A stretch of 63,040 nt of DNA from positions 1 to 63,040 of the forward strand of contig NZ_AONQ01000024.1 in the NCBI RefSeq assembly GCF_000342045.1, given 5' to 3'. Position 1 is the first letter of the stretch, and every line of letters begins with the position of its first letter. Below, piece by piece: positions 1 to 9,046 of the stretch. The position numbers and the translations under genes are program-made. The notes under the pieces are model-generated. The model saw nothing but the letters and a program-made list of their open reading frames with translations, made no database searches and was not told the origin of the DNA. This stretch comes from Paramagnetospirillum caucaseum (GTDB lineage Bacteria > Pseudomonadota > Alphaproteobacteria > Rhodospirillales > Magnetospirillaceae).

Positions 1-36
1 GCTCCAGAGTACTGGCGCAACAGGGGGAGATTTAAT

Positions 37-852
37 GTGAAGGATATTCTCGTCCATCTTGATGGTGGTGAGCGTGATTCGGTTCGTCTCGACATGGCCA
101 TCGGTCTGGCGAAGCGTCACGGCGCCGTACTGACGGGGTTATTTGCCCGGATCGACAGTTTTAAGCCCAGTGCCGTGGCGCGTCATGCCAGCGATGTCCT
201 GGTCAAGGTTCGCAACGGGGCTAAAGCGGTCTTTGACGCCGCCGTGAAGGAGGCTGGTATTGCCTCGCGTTGGTGGCAGCTATCGCATGGCGAACCTGGT
301 CATGTCCTGTCTGAGACCATGTTCTGTGCCCGCTACGCTGATCTGGTGGTGATGGGCCAATTCGAATCAAAGACCAAGCAGGTCCCCGAGGATCTTGTCG
401 AACATGTGGTCCTGCATTGTGGTCGGCCGGTGCTGGTGGTGCCCCATTCCGGTTCTTTTCCAACCTTGGGAGAGCATATGGTGGTGGCGTGGAATGCCGA
501 TCGGGAAGCGGTGCGGGCCTTGAATGACGCCAAGCCGCTGATGGTTGCCACCGGGGGGGTGACTGTCTTGTCGCTGCATGCTACCACCGACGAGGGAGGC
601 GCCAGCATGGGCGATGTTCCCCATGTGGACGTCGTCGATCATCTTTCGCGTTGGGGGATCGATGCCCGTTTGGAGCGGATGCCAGTCGATGGCCTTGATA
701 AGATGGATGTTCTTCTGTCCCGGCTGTGCGACCTGGGGGCCGATCTGCTGGTGATGGGGGCTCACTCCCATTCTGCGTTGGTGCCGTGGCATGCGGGTGG
801 TGCGGCCTACATACTGCGCCATATGACCATCCCAACGTTGTTGTCCAACTGA
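37..852 (+). CDS. Tandem-domain universal stress protein (UspA family)
   Basis: The 271-residue product has two Usp-like halves (about 1-140 and 150-271). Each starts with a beta strand plus an Asp- or Asn-containing loop (ILVHLDGG near the start, VVAWNAD near 150) and ends in a nucleotide-loop-like segment, the second being MGAHSHSALVPW followed by HAGGA. Tandem Usp proteins are cytosolic ATP-binding stress proteins of unclear biochemical role. The start is GTG at 37, preceded at six bases by GGGGGAGA; an ATG two bases upstream is out of frame. It lies just upstream of the bcr promoter, and Usp genes are common next to anaerobic aromatic clusters, but a role in the pathway is an inference. 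Confidence 0.85.
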   Translation: MKDILVHLDGGERDSVRLDMAIGLAKRHGAVLTGLFARIDSFKPSAVARHASDVLVKVRNGAKAVFDAAVKEAGIASRWWQLSHGEPGHVLSETMFCARYADLVVMGQFESKTKQVPEDLVEHVVLHCGRPVLVVPHSGSFPTLGEHMVVAWNADREAVRALNDAKPLMVATGGVTVLSLHATTDEGGASMGDVPHVDVVDHLSRWGIDARLERMPVDGLDKMDVLLSRLCDLGADLLVMGAHSHSALVPWHAGGAAYILRHMTIPTLLSN

Positions 853-888
853 CCGAAGAGAGGATGTCGGCGGCTGTCAAAAAGCTGG

Positions 889-940
889 TTGACTCCCGTG
901 ATCAAACAGAATACATACCGACCACCTAGTATGTATTCTG
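889..940 (+). promoter_or_regulatory. Promoter with overlapping operator of the bcr operon
   Basis: A -35-like TTGACT (889-894) is followed after 17 bases by a weak -10-like TACATA (912-917). The -10 lies inside a perfect 12-bp inverted repeat: left arm CAGAATACATAC (907-918), ten-base spacer, right arm GTATGTATTCTG (929-940). This geometry suits a repressor blocking RNA polymerase. The same element recurs inverted at 16108-16134 before the opposing catabolic operon. A TetR-family dimer is the likely ligand, from the TetR gene at 16256; that link is inferred. Confidence 0.65.
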
Positions 941-988
941 CGGACCCGAGGCGATCTCGGGATTCTACTGCCATGAGAGGGGTGAGGA

Positions 989-2149
989 ATGTCAGTCGCC
1001 GATATCGTCAGCCGTTGTGAACGGATGATTGAGGATCTGGATTTCAACTATGCCCGCAAGTGGAAGGCCGCCAAGCCCAGCCGCAAGGTGGTCGGCTTCC
1101 TGCCCGTCTACGCTCCGCTCGAAATGATCCATGCTGCCGGTTGCTTGCCGCTGGGGATCTTCGGCGGCGGCGACCAGATGGAAGTCATCCACGGCGATGC
1201 TTATTACCAGAGCTACATCTGCCGCATTCCGCGCTCGACCATCGAACTGGGGGTGACCAACCGCCTCGACTTCGTCGAAGGCATGATCTTCCCGTTCGTC
1301 TGCGACGTTATCCGCAACCTGTCGGGCATCTGGAAGATGATGTTCCCCAATGTGTGGACCAAGTTCTTTGACACCCCGCAGAATTTCGACGCCTCGCTGG
1401 GCGGCACCTATTACACCCAGGAACTGGTCGAGCTACGCGAGGGCCTGGAGCATCTCACCGGCCGCACGATCAGCGACGACGACATCCGCAACTCGATCCG
1501 GCTCTACAACGAGAACCGCCGCCTGGTGCGCGAGGTCTACGCCTTCCGCGCCAATCAGCCCTGGCTGGCCCCGACCTCAGAGGTCTACCTGCTGATGCGG
1601 GCCGGCCTGATGATGGATGTGGAAGAGCACAACCAGATGCTGCGCGACTACATTACCGCCGCCGCCGCCGAGGATCGGCCCAAGCGCGACAACGTGCGGG
1701 TCGCAATCTTTGGCTCGTTCTGCGAGCAGCCGCCGCTCAACCTGATCAAGTCAATCGAGATGGCTGGCTGCTATGTGGTCGATGACGACTACGCTCTGGT
1801 CAACCGTTTCCTCATGGTCGACGTCCTCACCGAGGGTGATCCACTGAAGGCACTGGCCACCACCTATATTGAAAACTCGGTGGAAACCTCGTGCAAGTAC
1901 GTGCCCGACGGTAAGGTCAAGGGCAAGTTCCATGTGGATGCGGTCAAGGCCTGCGGTGCCGAGGGTGTGATCTACGCCACCCCATCCTTTTGCGACCCCG
2001 CCCTGCTGGACCGTCCAATGGTCTGCCACGCCCTCACCGAAGCAGGCATCCCCTACATCGCCTTCAAATACGCCGAAAATTCGGGCCAGATGCAGCCGAT
2101 CCGCGAGCAAGCTGGCACGTTCGCCGATTCCATCAAGCTGTGGAGCTGA
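989..2149 (+). CDS. bcrC: Benzoyl-CoA reductase, subunit C (class I, ATP-dependent)
   Basis: The 386-residue product matches the BcrC/BadD subunit of the class I reductase (HgdB/2-hydroxyacyl-CoA dehydratase fold). Length and the C-terminal [20 protein letters not shown] run are characteristic. Conserved cysteines appear in [16 protein letters not shown] and PSFCDPAL, and would help ligate a [4Fe-4S] cluster and form the substrate site together with BcrB. The enzyme reduces benzoyl-CoA or an analogue to the cyclic dienoyl-CoA using ferredoxin electrons and ATP. The next gene begins four bases after the stop and is the ATPase subunit BcrA, not BcrB, so the usual C-B-A-D order is broken. Subunit identity is firm; whether the complex functions is not. 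Confidence 0.92.
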   Translation: MSVADIVSRCERMIEDLDFNYARKWKAAKPSRKVVGFLPVYAPLEMIHAAGCLPLGIFGGGDQMEVIHGDAYYQSYICRIPRSTIELGVTNRLDFVEGMIFPFVCDVIRNLSGIWKMMFPNVWTKFFDTPQNFDASLGGTYYTQELVELREGLEHLTGRTISDDDIRNSIRLYNENRRLVREVYAFRANQPWLAPTSEVYLLMRAGLMMDVEEHNQMLRDYITAAAAEDRPKRDNVRVAIFGSFCEQPPLNLIKSIEMAGCYVVDDDYALVNRFLMVDVLTEGDPLKALATTYIENSVETSCKYVPDGKVKGKFHVDAVKACGAEGVIYATPSFCDPALLDRPMVCHALTEAGIPYIAFKYAENSGQMQPIREQAGTFADSIKLWS

Positions 2150-2153
2150 CATC

Positions 2154-3446
2154 ATGCGTTGTTTCATTGGCATCGATCTGGGCTCCACCACCACCAAAGC
2201 CGTGGTGATGGATGAGAACCTCCAGATCCTGGGACGTGGCATCACCAATTCGCGTTCGAACTACGACACGGCGGCGGCGGTTTCCAAGCAGGAAGCGCTG
2301 ATCGACACCCGTCTGACCCTGTTCCGCCGGGCGCTCGGCTCGGTTCCGGAAGTGTCGGGCAAGGTCGACGACATCCTGTCCGACCTGGAACGCAACTTCC
2401 GTCACGTCCAGTTCCTCGAGCAGCTGGAAGACCTCCAGCAGACCTGCATCGCCAACATCAAGGGGCCGCGCTTCGCCGGCCGCGAGAAGGTGGTGATCGA
2501 GGCCCTGGAAGGCACCTTCTCGCGCCTGCGCGAGAGCTCGGCCGCCCAGTACGCCCCGGGCGTCAAGCGCAAGTCGGACTTCTTCCGCGATCTGGCCGGC
2601 GCCGAGTTCATGAGCCACGGCGAGGCGGTGTGCAAGGAGGCCGGTCTCGGCTTCGACCTGATCCTCAACGTCTATGACAAGTCGATCATCGAAGTGGAAA
2701 ACCGTCCGCCGTCGGGCGACATGGAGGGCAAGTTCGTCCGCGCCCTGGAAAAGGGCACCATGACCGGCGCCTCGATCCTGGCCCCGGTGCAGTCGGCGCT
2801 CGCCATTCCGCTGGAAGAGACCTATGTGGTCGGCACCGGCTATGGCCGCGTCCGCCTGCCCTTCCCCAAGGAGCACATCCGCTCCGAGATCCTGTGCCAC
2901 GGCCTGGGCGCCCATATGATGTACCCGGAAACCCGCACGGTGCTCGACATCGGCGGCCAGGACACCAAGGGCATCCAGGTGGACCCGGTGGGCATCGTCG
3001 AGAACTTCCAGATGAACGACCGTTGCGCCGCGGGCTGCGGCCGTTATCTGGGCTATATCGCCGACGAGATGAACATGGGCCTGCACGAACTCGGGCCGCT
3101 GGCCATGAAGTCCAACAAGCAGGTCCGCATCAACTCCACCTGCACCGTGTTCGCGGGTGCCGAGCTGCGTGACCGTCTGGCTCTGGGCGAAAAGCGTGAG
3201 GACATCCTGGCCGGTCTGCACCGCGCCATCATCCTGCGCGCCATGTCCATCCTGTCGCGTGCCGGCGGCGTCAAGGACCAGTTTACCTTCACTGGTGGCG
3301 TCGCCAAGAACGAGGCGGCGGTGCGCGAGCTGCGCAAGCTGATCAAGGAAAACTACGGCGACGTGACCATCAACATCGATCCGGACTCGATCTACACCGG
3401 CGCTCTCGGCGGGGCCACCTTCGCCGTCCGCGCGGTCGTGAACTGA
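2154..3446 (+). CDS. bcrA: Benzoyl-CoA reductase, ATPase/activator subunit A
   Basis: The 430-residue protein is an ASKHA-fold ATPase. The N-terminal phosphate-binding loop [15 protein letters not shown] and the second phosphate motif [11 protein letters not shown] are present. Cysteines in DRCAAGCGR and NSTCTVFAG correspond to ligands of the [4Fe-4S] cluster bridging the A and D subunits. It couples ATP hydrolysis to electron transfer into the B/C catalytic module. Its Shine-Dalgarno GGAG lies inside the last codons of bcrC, eight bases before the ATG, so translation is likely coupled. In known clusters bcrB separates these genes; here there is no room for it. Confidence 0.93.
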   Translation: MRCFIGIDLGSTTTKAVVMDENLQILGRGITNSRSNYDTAAAVSKQEALIDTRLTLFRRALGSVPEVSGKVDDILSDLERNFRHVQFLEQLEDLQQTCIANIKGPRFAGREKVVIEALEGTFSRLRESSAAQYAPGVKRKSDFFRDLAGAEFMSHGEAVCKEAGLGFDLILNVYDKSIIEVENRPPSGDMEGKFVRALEKGTMTGASILAPVQSALAIPLEETYVVGTGYGRVRLPFPKEHIRSEILCHGLGAHMMYPETRTVLDIGGQDTKGIQVDPVGIVENFQMNDRCAAGCGRYLGYIADEMNMGLHELGPLAMKSNKQVRINSTCTVFAGAELRDRLALGEKREDILAGLHRAIILRAMSILSRAGGVKDQFTFTGGVAKNEAAVRELRKLIKENYGDVTINIDPDSIYTGALGGATFAVRAVVN

Positions 3447-3468
3447 TTGGGAGGGGAGGAGACAACCC

Positions 3469-4308
3469 ATGTCTGAACTTATCACTACCGGTGTCGACAT
3501 CGGTTCGGGCTGCATCAAGACCGTCGTGTTCAAGGTCAACGGCGACAAGGTCGAATGGCTGGGCAAGGAAACCGCGCGTATCCGCAACCGCGACCCCTTC
3601 CAGCTGACCAACGAAGCCTATGACCACATGCTGAAGACGGCCGGCGTCAGCCGCTCGGACGTCTCCTATGTGGCCTCCACCGGCGACGCCGAGAATCTCA
3701 GCTTCGCCACCGGCCACTTCTACTCCATGACCACCCATGGTCGTGGCGGCCTGTACCTCAACCCCGAAGCCCGCGCCGTGCTGGATATCGGGGCCCTGAA
3801 CGGCCGCGCCATCCGCATGGACGGCGTCGGCAAGGTGCTGTCCTACAAGATGACCAGCCAGTGCGCCTCGGGCTCGGGCCAGTTCCTCGAGAACATCGCC
3901 CGCTATCTGGGCATCGCCCAGGACGAGATCGGCACCCTGTCCATGAAGGCCGATGACCCCGAGAAGGTGTCGTCCATCTGCGCCGTGCTGGCGGAGACCG
4001 ACGTCATCAACATGGTGTCGCGCGGCATCTCGGCCTCCAACATCCTCAAGGGCATCCATGTGTCCATGGCGGTGCGCCTGGCCAAGCTGCTGAAGTCCAT
4101 CGGCGCCGTCGACGGCATCGTCCAGGTCACCGGCGGTCTGGCGCTCGACGCCGGTCTGGTCGCCGCCCTGAACGAAGCCGCCGAGCAGGAGAAGGTCAAC
4201 CTCAAGGCCGTGTCCCATCCGGACTCGATCTATGCCGGCGCCATCGGCGCCGCACTGTGGGGCGCCTTCCGTCACGAAAAGCTGGCCCGCCTCGGGCAAG
4301 CGGCGTAG
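3469..4308 (+). CDS. bcrD: Benzoyl-CoA reductase, ATPase/activator subunit D
   Basis: This 279-residue protein is the smaller ASKHA ATPase subunit, paralogous to BcrA. The start TGVDIGSGCIKTVVF and the second phosphate motif VLDIGALNG match the BcrD/BadG pattern. Cysteines in SQCASGSGQ and SSICAVLAE fit ligands of the cluster shared with BcrA. It pairs with BcrA to form the electron-activating module. A strong GGGAGGGGAGGA ribosome site precedes the ATG, 22 bases after bcrA. Confidence 0.92.
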   Translation: MSELITTGVDIGSGCIKTVVFKVNGDKVEWLGKETARIRNRDPFQLTNEAYDHMLKTAGVSRSDVSYVASTGDAENLSFATGHFYSMTTHGRGGLYLNPEARAVLDIGALNGRAIRMDGVGKVLSYKMTSQCASGSGQFLENIARYLGIAQDEIGTLSMKADDPEKVSSICAVLAETDVINMVSRGISASNILKGIHVSMAVRLAKLLKSIGAVDGIVQVTGGLALDAGLVAALNEAAEQEKVNLKAVSHPDSIYAGAIGAALWGAFRHEKLARLGQAA

Positions 4309-4318
4309 GAGGCATATC

Positions 4319-5224
4319 ATGAGTAAAGTCACGATCGCCGCATTGACGGCAAAGGACCTTGAGAAGGTTGTCGAGTGTGACCGTCTGATTAGCGGCCGTT
4401 CCCGGCGTGGTTTCTTCGAGAAACGGTTTGGCGCCCAGGAGTCGGCATCCGATGGGTTCATCCAGATCGGGGCGTGGACCCATGGAAAACTGGCCGGGTT
4501 CGCCTCCGCTCATATTCTTGAAGGTGAATTCGGGGGTGGAGAGATTGTCGCCGTCCTCGACGCCCTGGGCGTAGAATCCGATGCCAGACACCAGGGAATC
4601 GGCCTTAAGTTGCTTGAAGACATAGCTTCATTGGCCAAGGCGCACGGTGCCCGGCGAATAATCAGTCAGGCTCACTGGGAACAGCTTGGGCTGGTACGTC
4701 TGTTAGCCGCATCGAAGTTCTCCATCTCGCCTCAGGTGGTGCTGGAGCGCCCCCTTACATCGCTGGAGGCTCGGGAAGATGACGCGACCATCGTTGTCCG
4801 TAGTATGAACGAGGCCGATTTCAATGCCGTGACCGCCATCGACCGCAAGGCTATGGGGCTGGATCGATCAGCCTTCTACAAGCGCAAATTTGCCGAGGTT
4901 CTAGAGCAGTCCGGGGTTCGGGTGTCGATGGTGGCCGAGCAGGATGGAATCGCCGTTGGATTTGTTATGGCGAGGGTGGATTACGGCGAATTCGGTCAAA
5001 CCAGTCCGGCCGCTGTTCTTGACACCATTGGTGTCCGCCCTGGATTTGATGGCCATGGCGTTGGTGCCGCATTAATGGCCCAACTGTTCCAGAATTTGGT
5101 TTCGCTCCGTATCGAGCGTGTCCGAACCGTGGTTCCATGGAATGGGTACGGCCTTCTGTCGTTCCTGGAACGGAACGGCTTTCAGCCTACTGAGGCGCTC
5201 TCCTTCGCCCGAGAGCTCACCTAA
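4319..5224 (+). CDS. Tandem GNAT-family acetyltransferase
   Basis: The 301-residue product carries two GNAT domains (about 1-150 and 155-301). Each has an acetyl-CoA-binding motif A of the R/Q-x-x-G-x-G/A kind: RHQGIGLKLL in the first and FDGHGVGAAL in the second. The ATG at 4319 follows AGGAGG and lies ten bases after bcrD, so this is the last gene of the bcr operon. GNATs in aromatic clusters can acetylate the active-site lysine of acyl-CoA ligases and switch them off; a small-molecule substrate is equally possible. It converges with the Pat-like gene, leaving six bases between the two stops. Substrate unknown. Confidence 0.8.
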   Translation: MSKVTIAALTAKDLEKVVECDRLISGRSRRGFFEKRFGAQESASDGFIQIGAWTHGKLAGFASAHILEGEFGGGEIVAVLDALGVESDARHQGIGLKLLEDIASLAKAHGARRIISQAHWEQLGLVRLLAASKFSISPQVVLERPLTSLEAREDDATIVVRSMNEADFNAVTAIDRKAMGLDRSAFYKRKFAEVLEQSGVRVSMVAEQDGIAVGFVMARVDYGEFGQTSPAAVLDTIGVRPGFDGHGVGAALMAQLFQNLVSLRIERVRTVVPWNGYGLLSFLERNGFQPTEALSFARELT

Positions 5225-5230
5225 AGTCTA

Positions 5231-7822
5231 TCAGTCGCCGAGGACCAGGAGGCATTCCGTCACCTCCGGGTCCTCGCTTGACGTCAAAATGAAACCGCAC
5301 TTTCTCGCCAGCGCCAGCATGGCGGTGTTATCCGACAGAATTTGCGCGCCGATCTCGTGGGTTTTCCGGGTCTGGTGATGGCGGATGATCTTGGTCATCA
5401 AGGTGCTGCCCAGCCCAGTTCCCTTAAGGTCGGAGCGAACCAAAATCGCAAGCTCAGCCTTGCGGTTGTCTGGGTCGGCGACCGTCCGCACAACGCCCAA
5501 GGTTTCCCACCCCTGCCCGGGAACTGGCCGGCTGGCAATGAAGGCCATCTCCCGGTCATAGTCGATCTGGGTCAGCCGGGCGAGTTGGTGGTGGCCAAAT
5601 CTCTGCGGGGTACCGAAGAACCGGTAACGAAGATCTGTTTCATTCATCCGGTTCACGAGATCTGCATGGGCCTGTTCATCCTCGGGGCGAACAGGCCGAA
5701 GCACCACGGCCGAGCCATCACGGAGTGTCGCAGGTTCCTCCAGTTCGGCCGGGTAAGGCAGGATGGAGAAGCTACGGAGATCGGACTGATCCGGAGGGGC
5801 CGTCCGGATTCTCGCATCCACCGCCAGAACGCCGCGATCATCGGCGAACAGCGGATTGATGTCGCAGGCGATGATCTCTGGATTATCGGTCAGCATAGCC
5901 GACACCCTTACCAGGGCGTCGGCTATGGCGTCCAGATCGGCCGCCGGACGGCCGCCTTGGGCCTCCAGGCGCCACGAAACACGGGTCTGCGCGATCAGGC
6001 GCCGCGCCAGGGGGCGATTAAGCGGGGGCAAGGCCAGGGCGTGGTCGCGAATGACCTCCACCGCCCGCCCACCTTCGCCGAATACCAGCACCGGCCCAAA
6101 CAGAGGGTCGCAAGCGATGCCGATCATCAACTGGCGTGCATGGGGCCGCAGCGCCATTTTCTGCACTCCGAAGCCGTCGAAGCGCAGTTCCGGCGAGGTT
6201 GAGGCCACCCGGTGGAAGATGGCCTCGGCGGCGGTCCGAACCGCCTCAGCGTTCTCAAGGTTGAGCGCCACGCCGCCCACATCCCACTTGCGGGGCACAT
6301 CGGGCGAGGAATAGGTCAAGGCGACGGGAAAGCCCATGCGGGTGGCCGCCTGCGCCGCGTCCTCTGGTGTGGCGGCCAGGACGCTCTCCACCGTGGCGAC
6401 GCCGTAGAAGGACAGCAATTCACGGGTTTCCGGGTCGGTGAGGAATCCGTCGGCGCGATCGAGTGCCCGGTCGATGATCGCGCGGGCACTCCGTCTGGCG
6501 GAGTGCAGTTCCAAAATGTCGGACGGCGGCGTTTCCAGCAGCATTTCCTGATTGCGGTGAAAGTCCACTAGATGCCGGAATCCACGGATGGCGTCGCCGA
6601 TCGTCTCGTAATTGGGCAATCCCGCCTCGGCGAACAATGAGCGCGCGGTCATTGATGACTCGCCGCCGAGCCAGCAGGTCAGCAATGCACCTCCGACCCG
6701 CTGGTGAGCGGCCGCGACCGCCCTGGCGCAAGCGCCGCCGTTCGACAATGCGGTGGGGGCATGGATGACCAAGGTCGCGTCCAGGTTCGACGTTTCGACC
6801 AGTTCGGTCAGGGCCGTGCCATAACGATCGGGTTGGGCTGCCGTCTCCAGATTTATCAACCGGGCCGGCTCTCCAGCCCCGATCAGAGCCATTTCGTCCG
6901 CCGCCATCAGGGCGAGATCGGCGCCGTTGCACACGATACCCAGACGCTCGCCCTTCATATGGCGGTTGCGCGCCAAGGTCTCGACCGCCGCGAACAGCTC
7001 ATCCATGTGATCGACCCGCAGCGCGCCAGCTCGGCGGGCAACCGCGTCGAACACCTCGTCCGGCGCGGCGAGGGTCTCCGACAGGAACGCTCCGATCGGG
7101 CGGTTGTTGCCGGCTCGGTTGGCTTTGATCAGCAGCAGCGGCTTGTTGCGCGCCGCCGCACGCGCCGCTGGCACGAAATCCCGACGGTTGGGGATGTCCT
7201 CCACATAGAGCAGGATGGCCCTGGCTGCTTCGTCATTGGCCAAATAGTCAAGGATGTCGCCGAAATCCACGTCTTCGCCGCCGCCCAGACTGATGAAATG
7301 GGAAAAGCCGATGCCACGGGTGTTGGCCCAGTCGAGAATGGTGGAGAACATGGCCCCGGACTGGGACACGAAGGCGATCTGACCCGGCAGGACGGGGACG
7401 TGTCCCAGGCTGGCATTCAGCCGGGCGGATGGAACCATGAGGCCCAGGCTGTCGGGGCCCAGAACGCGTAGCCCGCATGACTTTGAGGCGGCCATGAAGG
7501 TGGTACGGTCGCCAGGAGCTTCCATCATGATTGCTGCTCGGCAGCCGCGTTGCCCAAGCTGCTCGATCAAGGCCGGGGCGTCGCTTCCCGCCGTGCAGAT
7601 CACAGCGAGGTCGGGAGCGACCGGCAGGGAGGCGATATTCGGATAGGCCAGTATCCCGGCCACCGCCCTCCGTCCCGCCGCCACCGGCATCACCGGGCCA
7701 CCGAAGCGCCCGTCCACAAGATTGTGCATCACCGTGGCACCGAGGGAGCCCGGCTGGTCGGAGGCGCCGATCACGGCGATGGTGCGGGGAGCGAGCAGAT
7801 GGGTCAGGTTGGTGATGGACAA
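5231..7822 (-). CDS. Pat-type protein acetyltransferase (pseudo ADP-forming acyl-CoA synthetase fused to GNAT)
   Basis: The 863-residue protein has a CoA-binding Rossmann domain (about 1-130), a succinyl-CoA-ligase-like domain (145-290), an ATP-grasp domain (about 450-690) and a C-terminal GNAT domain (about 700-863, motif near SDLKGTGLGSTLM). True ADP-forming synthetases carry a phosphorylated His in an SHTG-type motif; here the equivalent stretch after KPLLLIKANRAG reads AFLSETLAAP, with no His. That loss is typical of Pat/PatZ regulatory lysine acetyltransferases, which inactivate AMP-forming acyl-CoA ligases. R. palustris Pat acts on benzoate-CoA ligase. The start is TTG at 7822, with AAGGA about eight bases upstream. 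It is the last gene of the ten-gene catabolic operon, 29 bases after the thioesterase gene. Confidence 0.85.
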   Translation of the reverse strand: MSITNLTHLLAPRTIAVIGASDQPGSLGATVMHNLVDGRFGGPVMPVAAGRRAVAGILAYPNIASLPVAPDLAVICTAGSDAPALIEQLGQRGCRAAIMMEAPGDRTTFMAASKSCGLRVLGPDSLGLMVPSARLNASLGHVPVLPGQIAFVSQSGAMFSTILDWANTRGIGFSHFISLGGGEDVDFGDILDYLANDEAARAILLYVEDIPNRRDFVPAARAAARNKPLLLIKANRAGNNRPIGAFLSETLAAPDEVFDAVARRAGALRVDHMDELFAAVETLARNRHMKGERLGIVCNGADLALMAADEMALIGAGEPARLINLETAAQPDRYGTALTELVETSNLDATLVIHAPTALSNGGACARAVAAAHQRVGGALLTCWLGGESSMTARSLFAEAGLPNYETIGDAIRGFRHLVDFHRNQEMLLETPPSDILELHSARRSARAIIDRALDRADGFLTDPETRELLSFYGVATVESVLAATPEDAAQAATRMGFPVALTYSSPDVPRKWDVGGVALNLENAEAVRTAAEAIFHRVASTSPELRFDGFGVQKMALRPHARQLMIGIACDPLFGPVLVFGEGGRAVEVIRDHALALPPLNRPLARRLIAQTRVSWRLEAQGGRPAADLDAIADALVRVSAMLTDNPEIIACDINPLFADDRGVLAVDARIRTAPPDQSDLRSFSILPYPAELEEPATLRDGSAVVLRPVRPEDEQAHADLVNRMNETDLRYRFFGTPQRFGHHQLARLTQIDYDREMAFIASRPVPGQGWETLGVVRTVADPDNRKAELAILVRSDLKGTGLGSTLMTKIIRHHQTRKTHEIGAQILSDNTAMLALARKCGFILTSSEDPEVTECLLVLGD

Positions 7823-7851
7823 ACCCCTATCCTTTCATGGCGAAACCGGGA

Positions 7852-8271
7852 TCATGCGTCGTGATCCATCAACCGCGTCGCCTGAGCTCGAATCTCCGGC
7901 GGGAGAGGACAGGAACGGCGTGTTTCGCGGTCGAAATGGACCGTCGTCAACTCGCAGACTGTGCAAAGGGCCTCGGGCTCGATCCGATAAAGCTCGTGGA
8001 CATAGCGGATGACCTTATCGCGCACCTCCAGAACCCGGGAGCGGACTTCGATGATGTCGCCCGCTAGTAACTCTGCCCTGTAGGTAATGTTTTGCTGCAC
8101 TGCCGCCATGGCGTAACGTCCCCGCAGATAGGAAGGCGTCAGCCCCATGGCCGAGAAGAATGGCCATGTCGCTTCGTCGAACTTGGAGACGTGCCACATG
8201 ACGTTGACATGGCCCATATGGTCGCATTGCCACGGATAGGTGGTCCCTCGATAGGTGATAAGGATGGCCAT
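7852..8271 (-). CDS. Hot-dog fold acyl-CoA thioesterase (4HBT family)
   Basis: The 139-residue protein has the N-terminal QCDHMGHVNV signature of the 4-hydroxybenzoyl-CoA thioesterase family, in which this Asp is catalytic. It would hydrolyse an aromatic, alicyclic or branched acyl-CoA in the cytosol, perhaps freeing CoA when dead-end intermediates build up. It starts four bases after the dch stop and lies between dch and the Pat-like gene in the minus-strand operon. Its substrate cannot be read from the sequence. Confidence 0.85.
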   Translation of the reverse strand: MAILITYRGTTYPWQCDHMGHVNVMWHVSKFDEATWPFFSAMGLTPSYLRGRYAMAAVQQNITYRAELLAGDIIEVRSRVLEVRDKVIRYVHELYRIEPEALCTVCELTTVHFDRETRRSCPLPPEIRAQATRLMDHDA

Positions 8272-8275
8272 TGCT

Positions 8276-9046
8276 CTAGCAATTGCTCCATTCGGGAGGG
8301 CGCTTTTCCTGGAATGCCACGAGTCCTTCCATCATGTCTTTCGTCTTGATGAGATCGACGCCGCACAGCCGCTCGACCTCGTCGAGGCGCAGTGATACCC
8401 GGTGGGCCAAAGCCCCACGAGCCGCCTTGACGGCAAACCGCAACGCGCAGGCGCTCAACGGGGCATAATGTTCGTCGAACCAAGCCAGTGCGGCTGCCTC
8501 CGGGTCTTCAGAAACGCGGTCGACCACTCCCATGCGTAGCGCTTCGTCGGCACCGACGCTGCGGCCGGTGTAAAGCAAGTCTTCCGCCGCCGCGGGGCCG
8601 ATCCGCTCGGGCAGCAGGCAACTGGCGGCGGGGGCGAAGACTCCCAGCTTGATCTCGGGTTGGCCCAGCTTGGCGTCGGGAGAGCACAGAATCATGCTGC
8701 CGGCCAGGGCGACCTCCAGGCCACCACCCAGGCATTGGCCGCGAACCGCCACCAGGATGGGGCAAGGATAGAACAGCATGCGCTTCAGCAGTCCGTGCAG
8801 GACCGCCAGCATGTCGGCCATCTGGTCGGGGAAATGCTCCTCGATGCTGGCGCCGAAGCTGAAATGCGGCCCGGCATGGTCCAGCAGGACGGCGGATAGG
8901 TTCTTGTTGCCCTTCTGCGCAGCCAGGGCGGCGTCCAGGGCCTTGATCATGGCGGCATCGACGATATTGGCCTTGGGCCGATTTAGCCGCAGGCGTAGCA
9001 GCCTGCCGTCGCGGTCAAGCCAAGTCTGCAGGGGGGTATCGGTCAT
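8276..9046 (-). CDS. dch: Cyclohexa-1,5-diene-1-carbonyl-CoA hydratase (crotonase family)
   Basis: The 256-residue crotonase has an oxyanion-hole segment FSFGASIEEH and a second glycine-rich loop GQCLGGGLEVAL. Its position directly downstream of oah (four-base ATGA overlap) and had identifies it as the dienoyl-CoA hydratase, which adds water to the product of benzoyl-CoA reductase to give 6-hydroxycyclohex-1-ene-1-carbonyl-CoA. Assignment among crotonases rests partly on this dch-oah-had neighbourhood. Confidence 0.85.
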   Translation of the reverse strand: MTDTPLQTWLDRDGRLLRLRLNRPKANIVDAAMIKALDAALAAQKGNKNLSAVLLDHAGPHFSFGASIEEHFPDQMADMLAVLHGLLKRMLFYPCPILVAVRGQCLGGGLEVALAGSMILCSPDAKLGQPEIKLGVFAPAASCLLPERIGPAAAEDLLYTGRSVGADEALRMGVVDRVSEDPEAAALAWFDEHYAPLSACALRFAVKAARGALAHRVSLRLDEVERLCGVDLIKTKDMMEGLVAFQEKRPPEWSNC

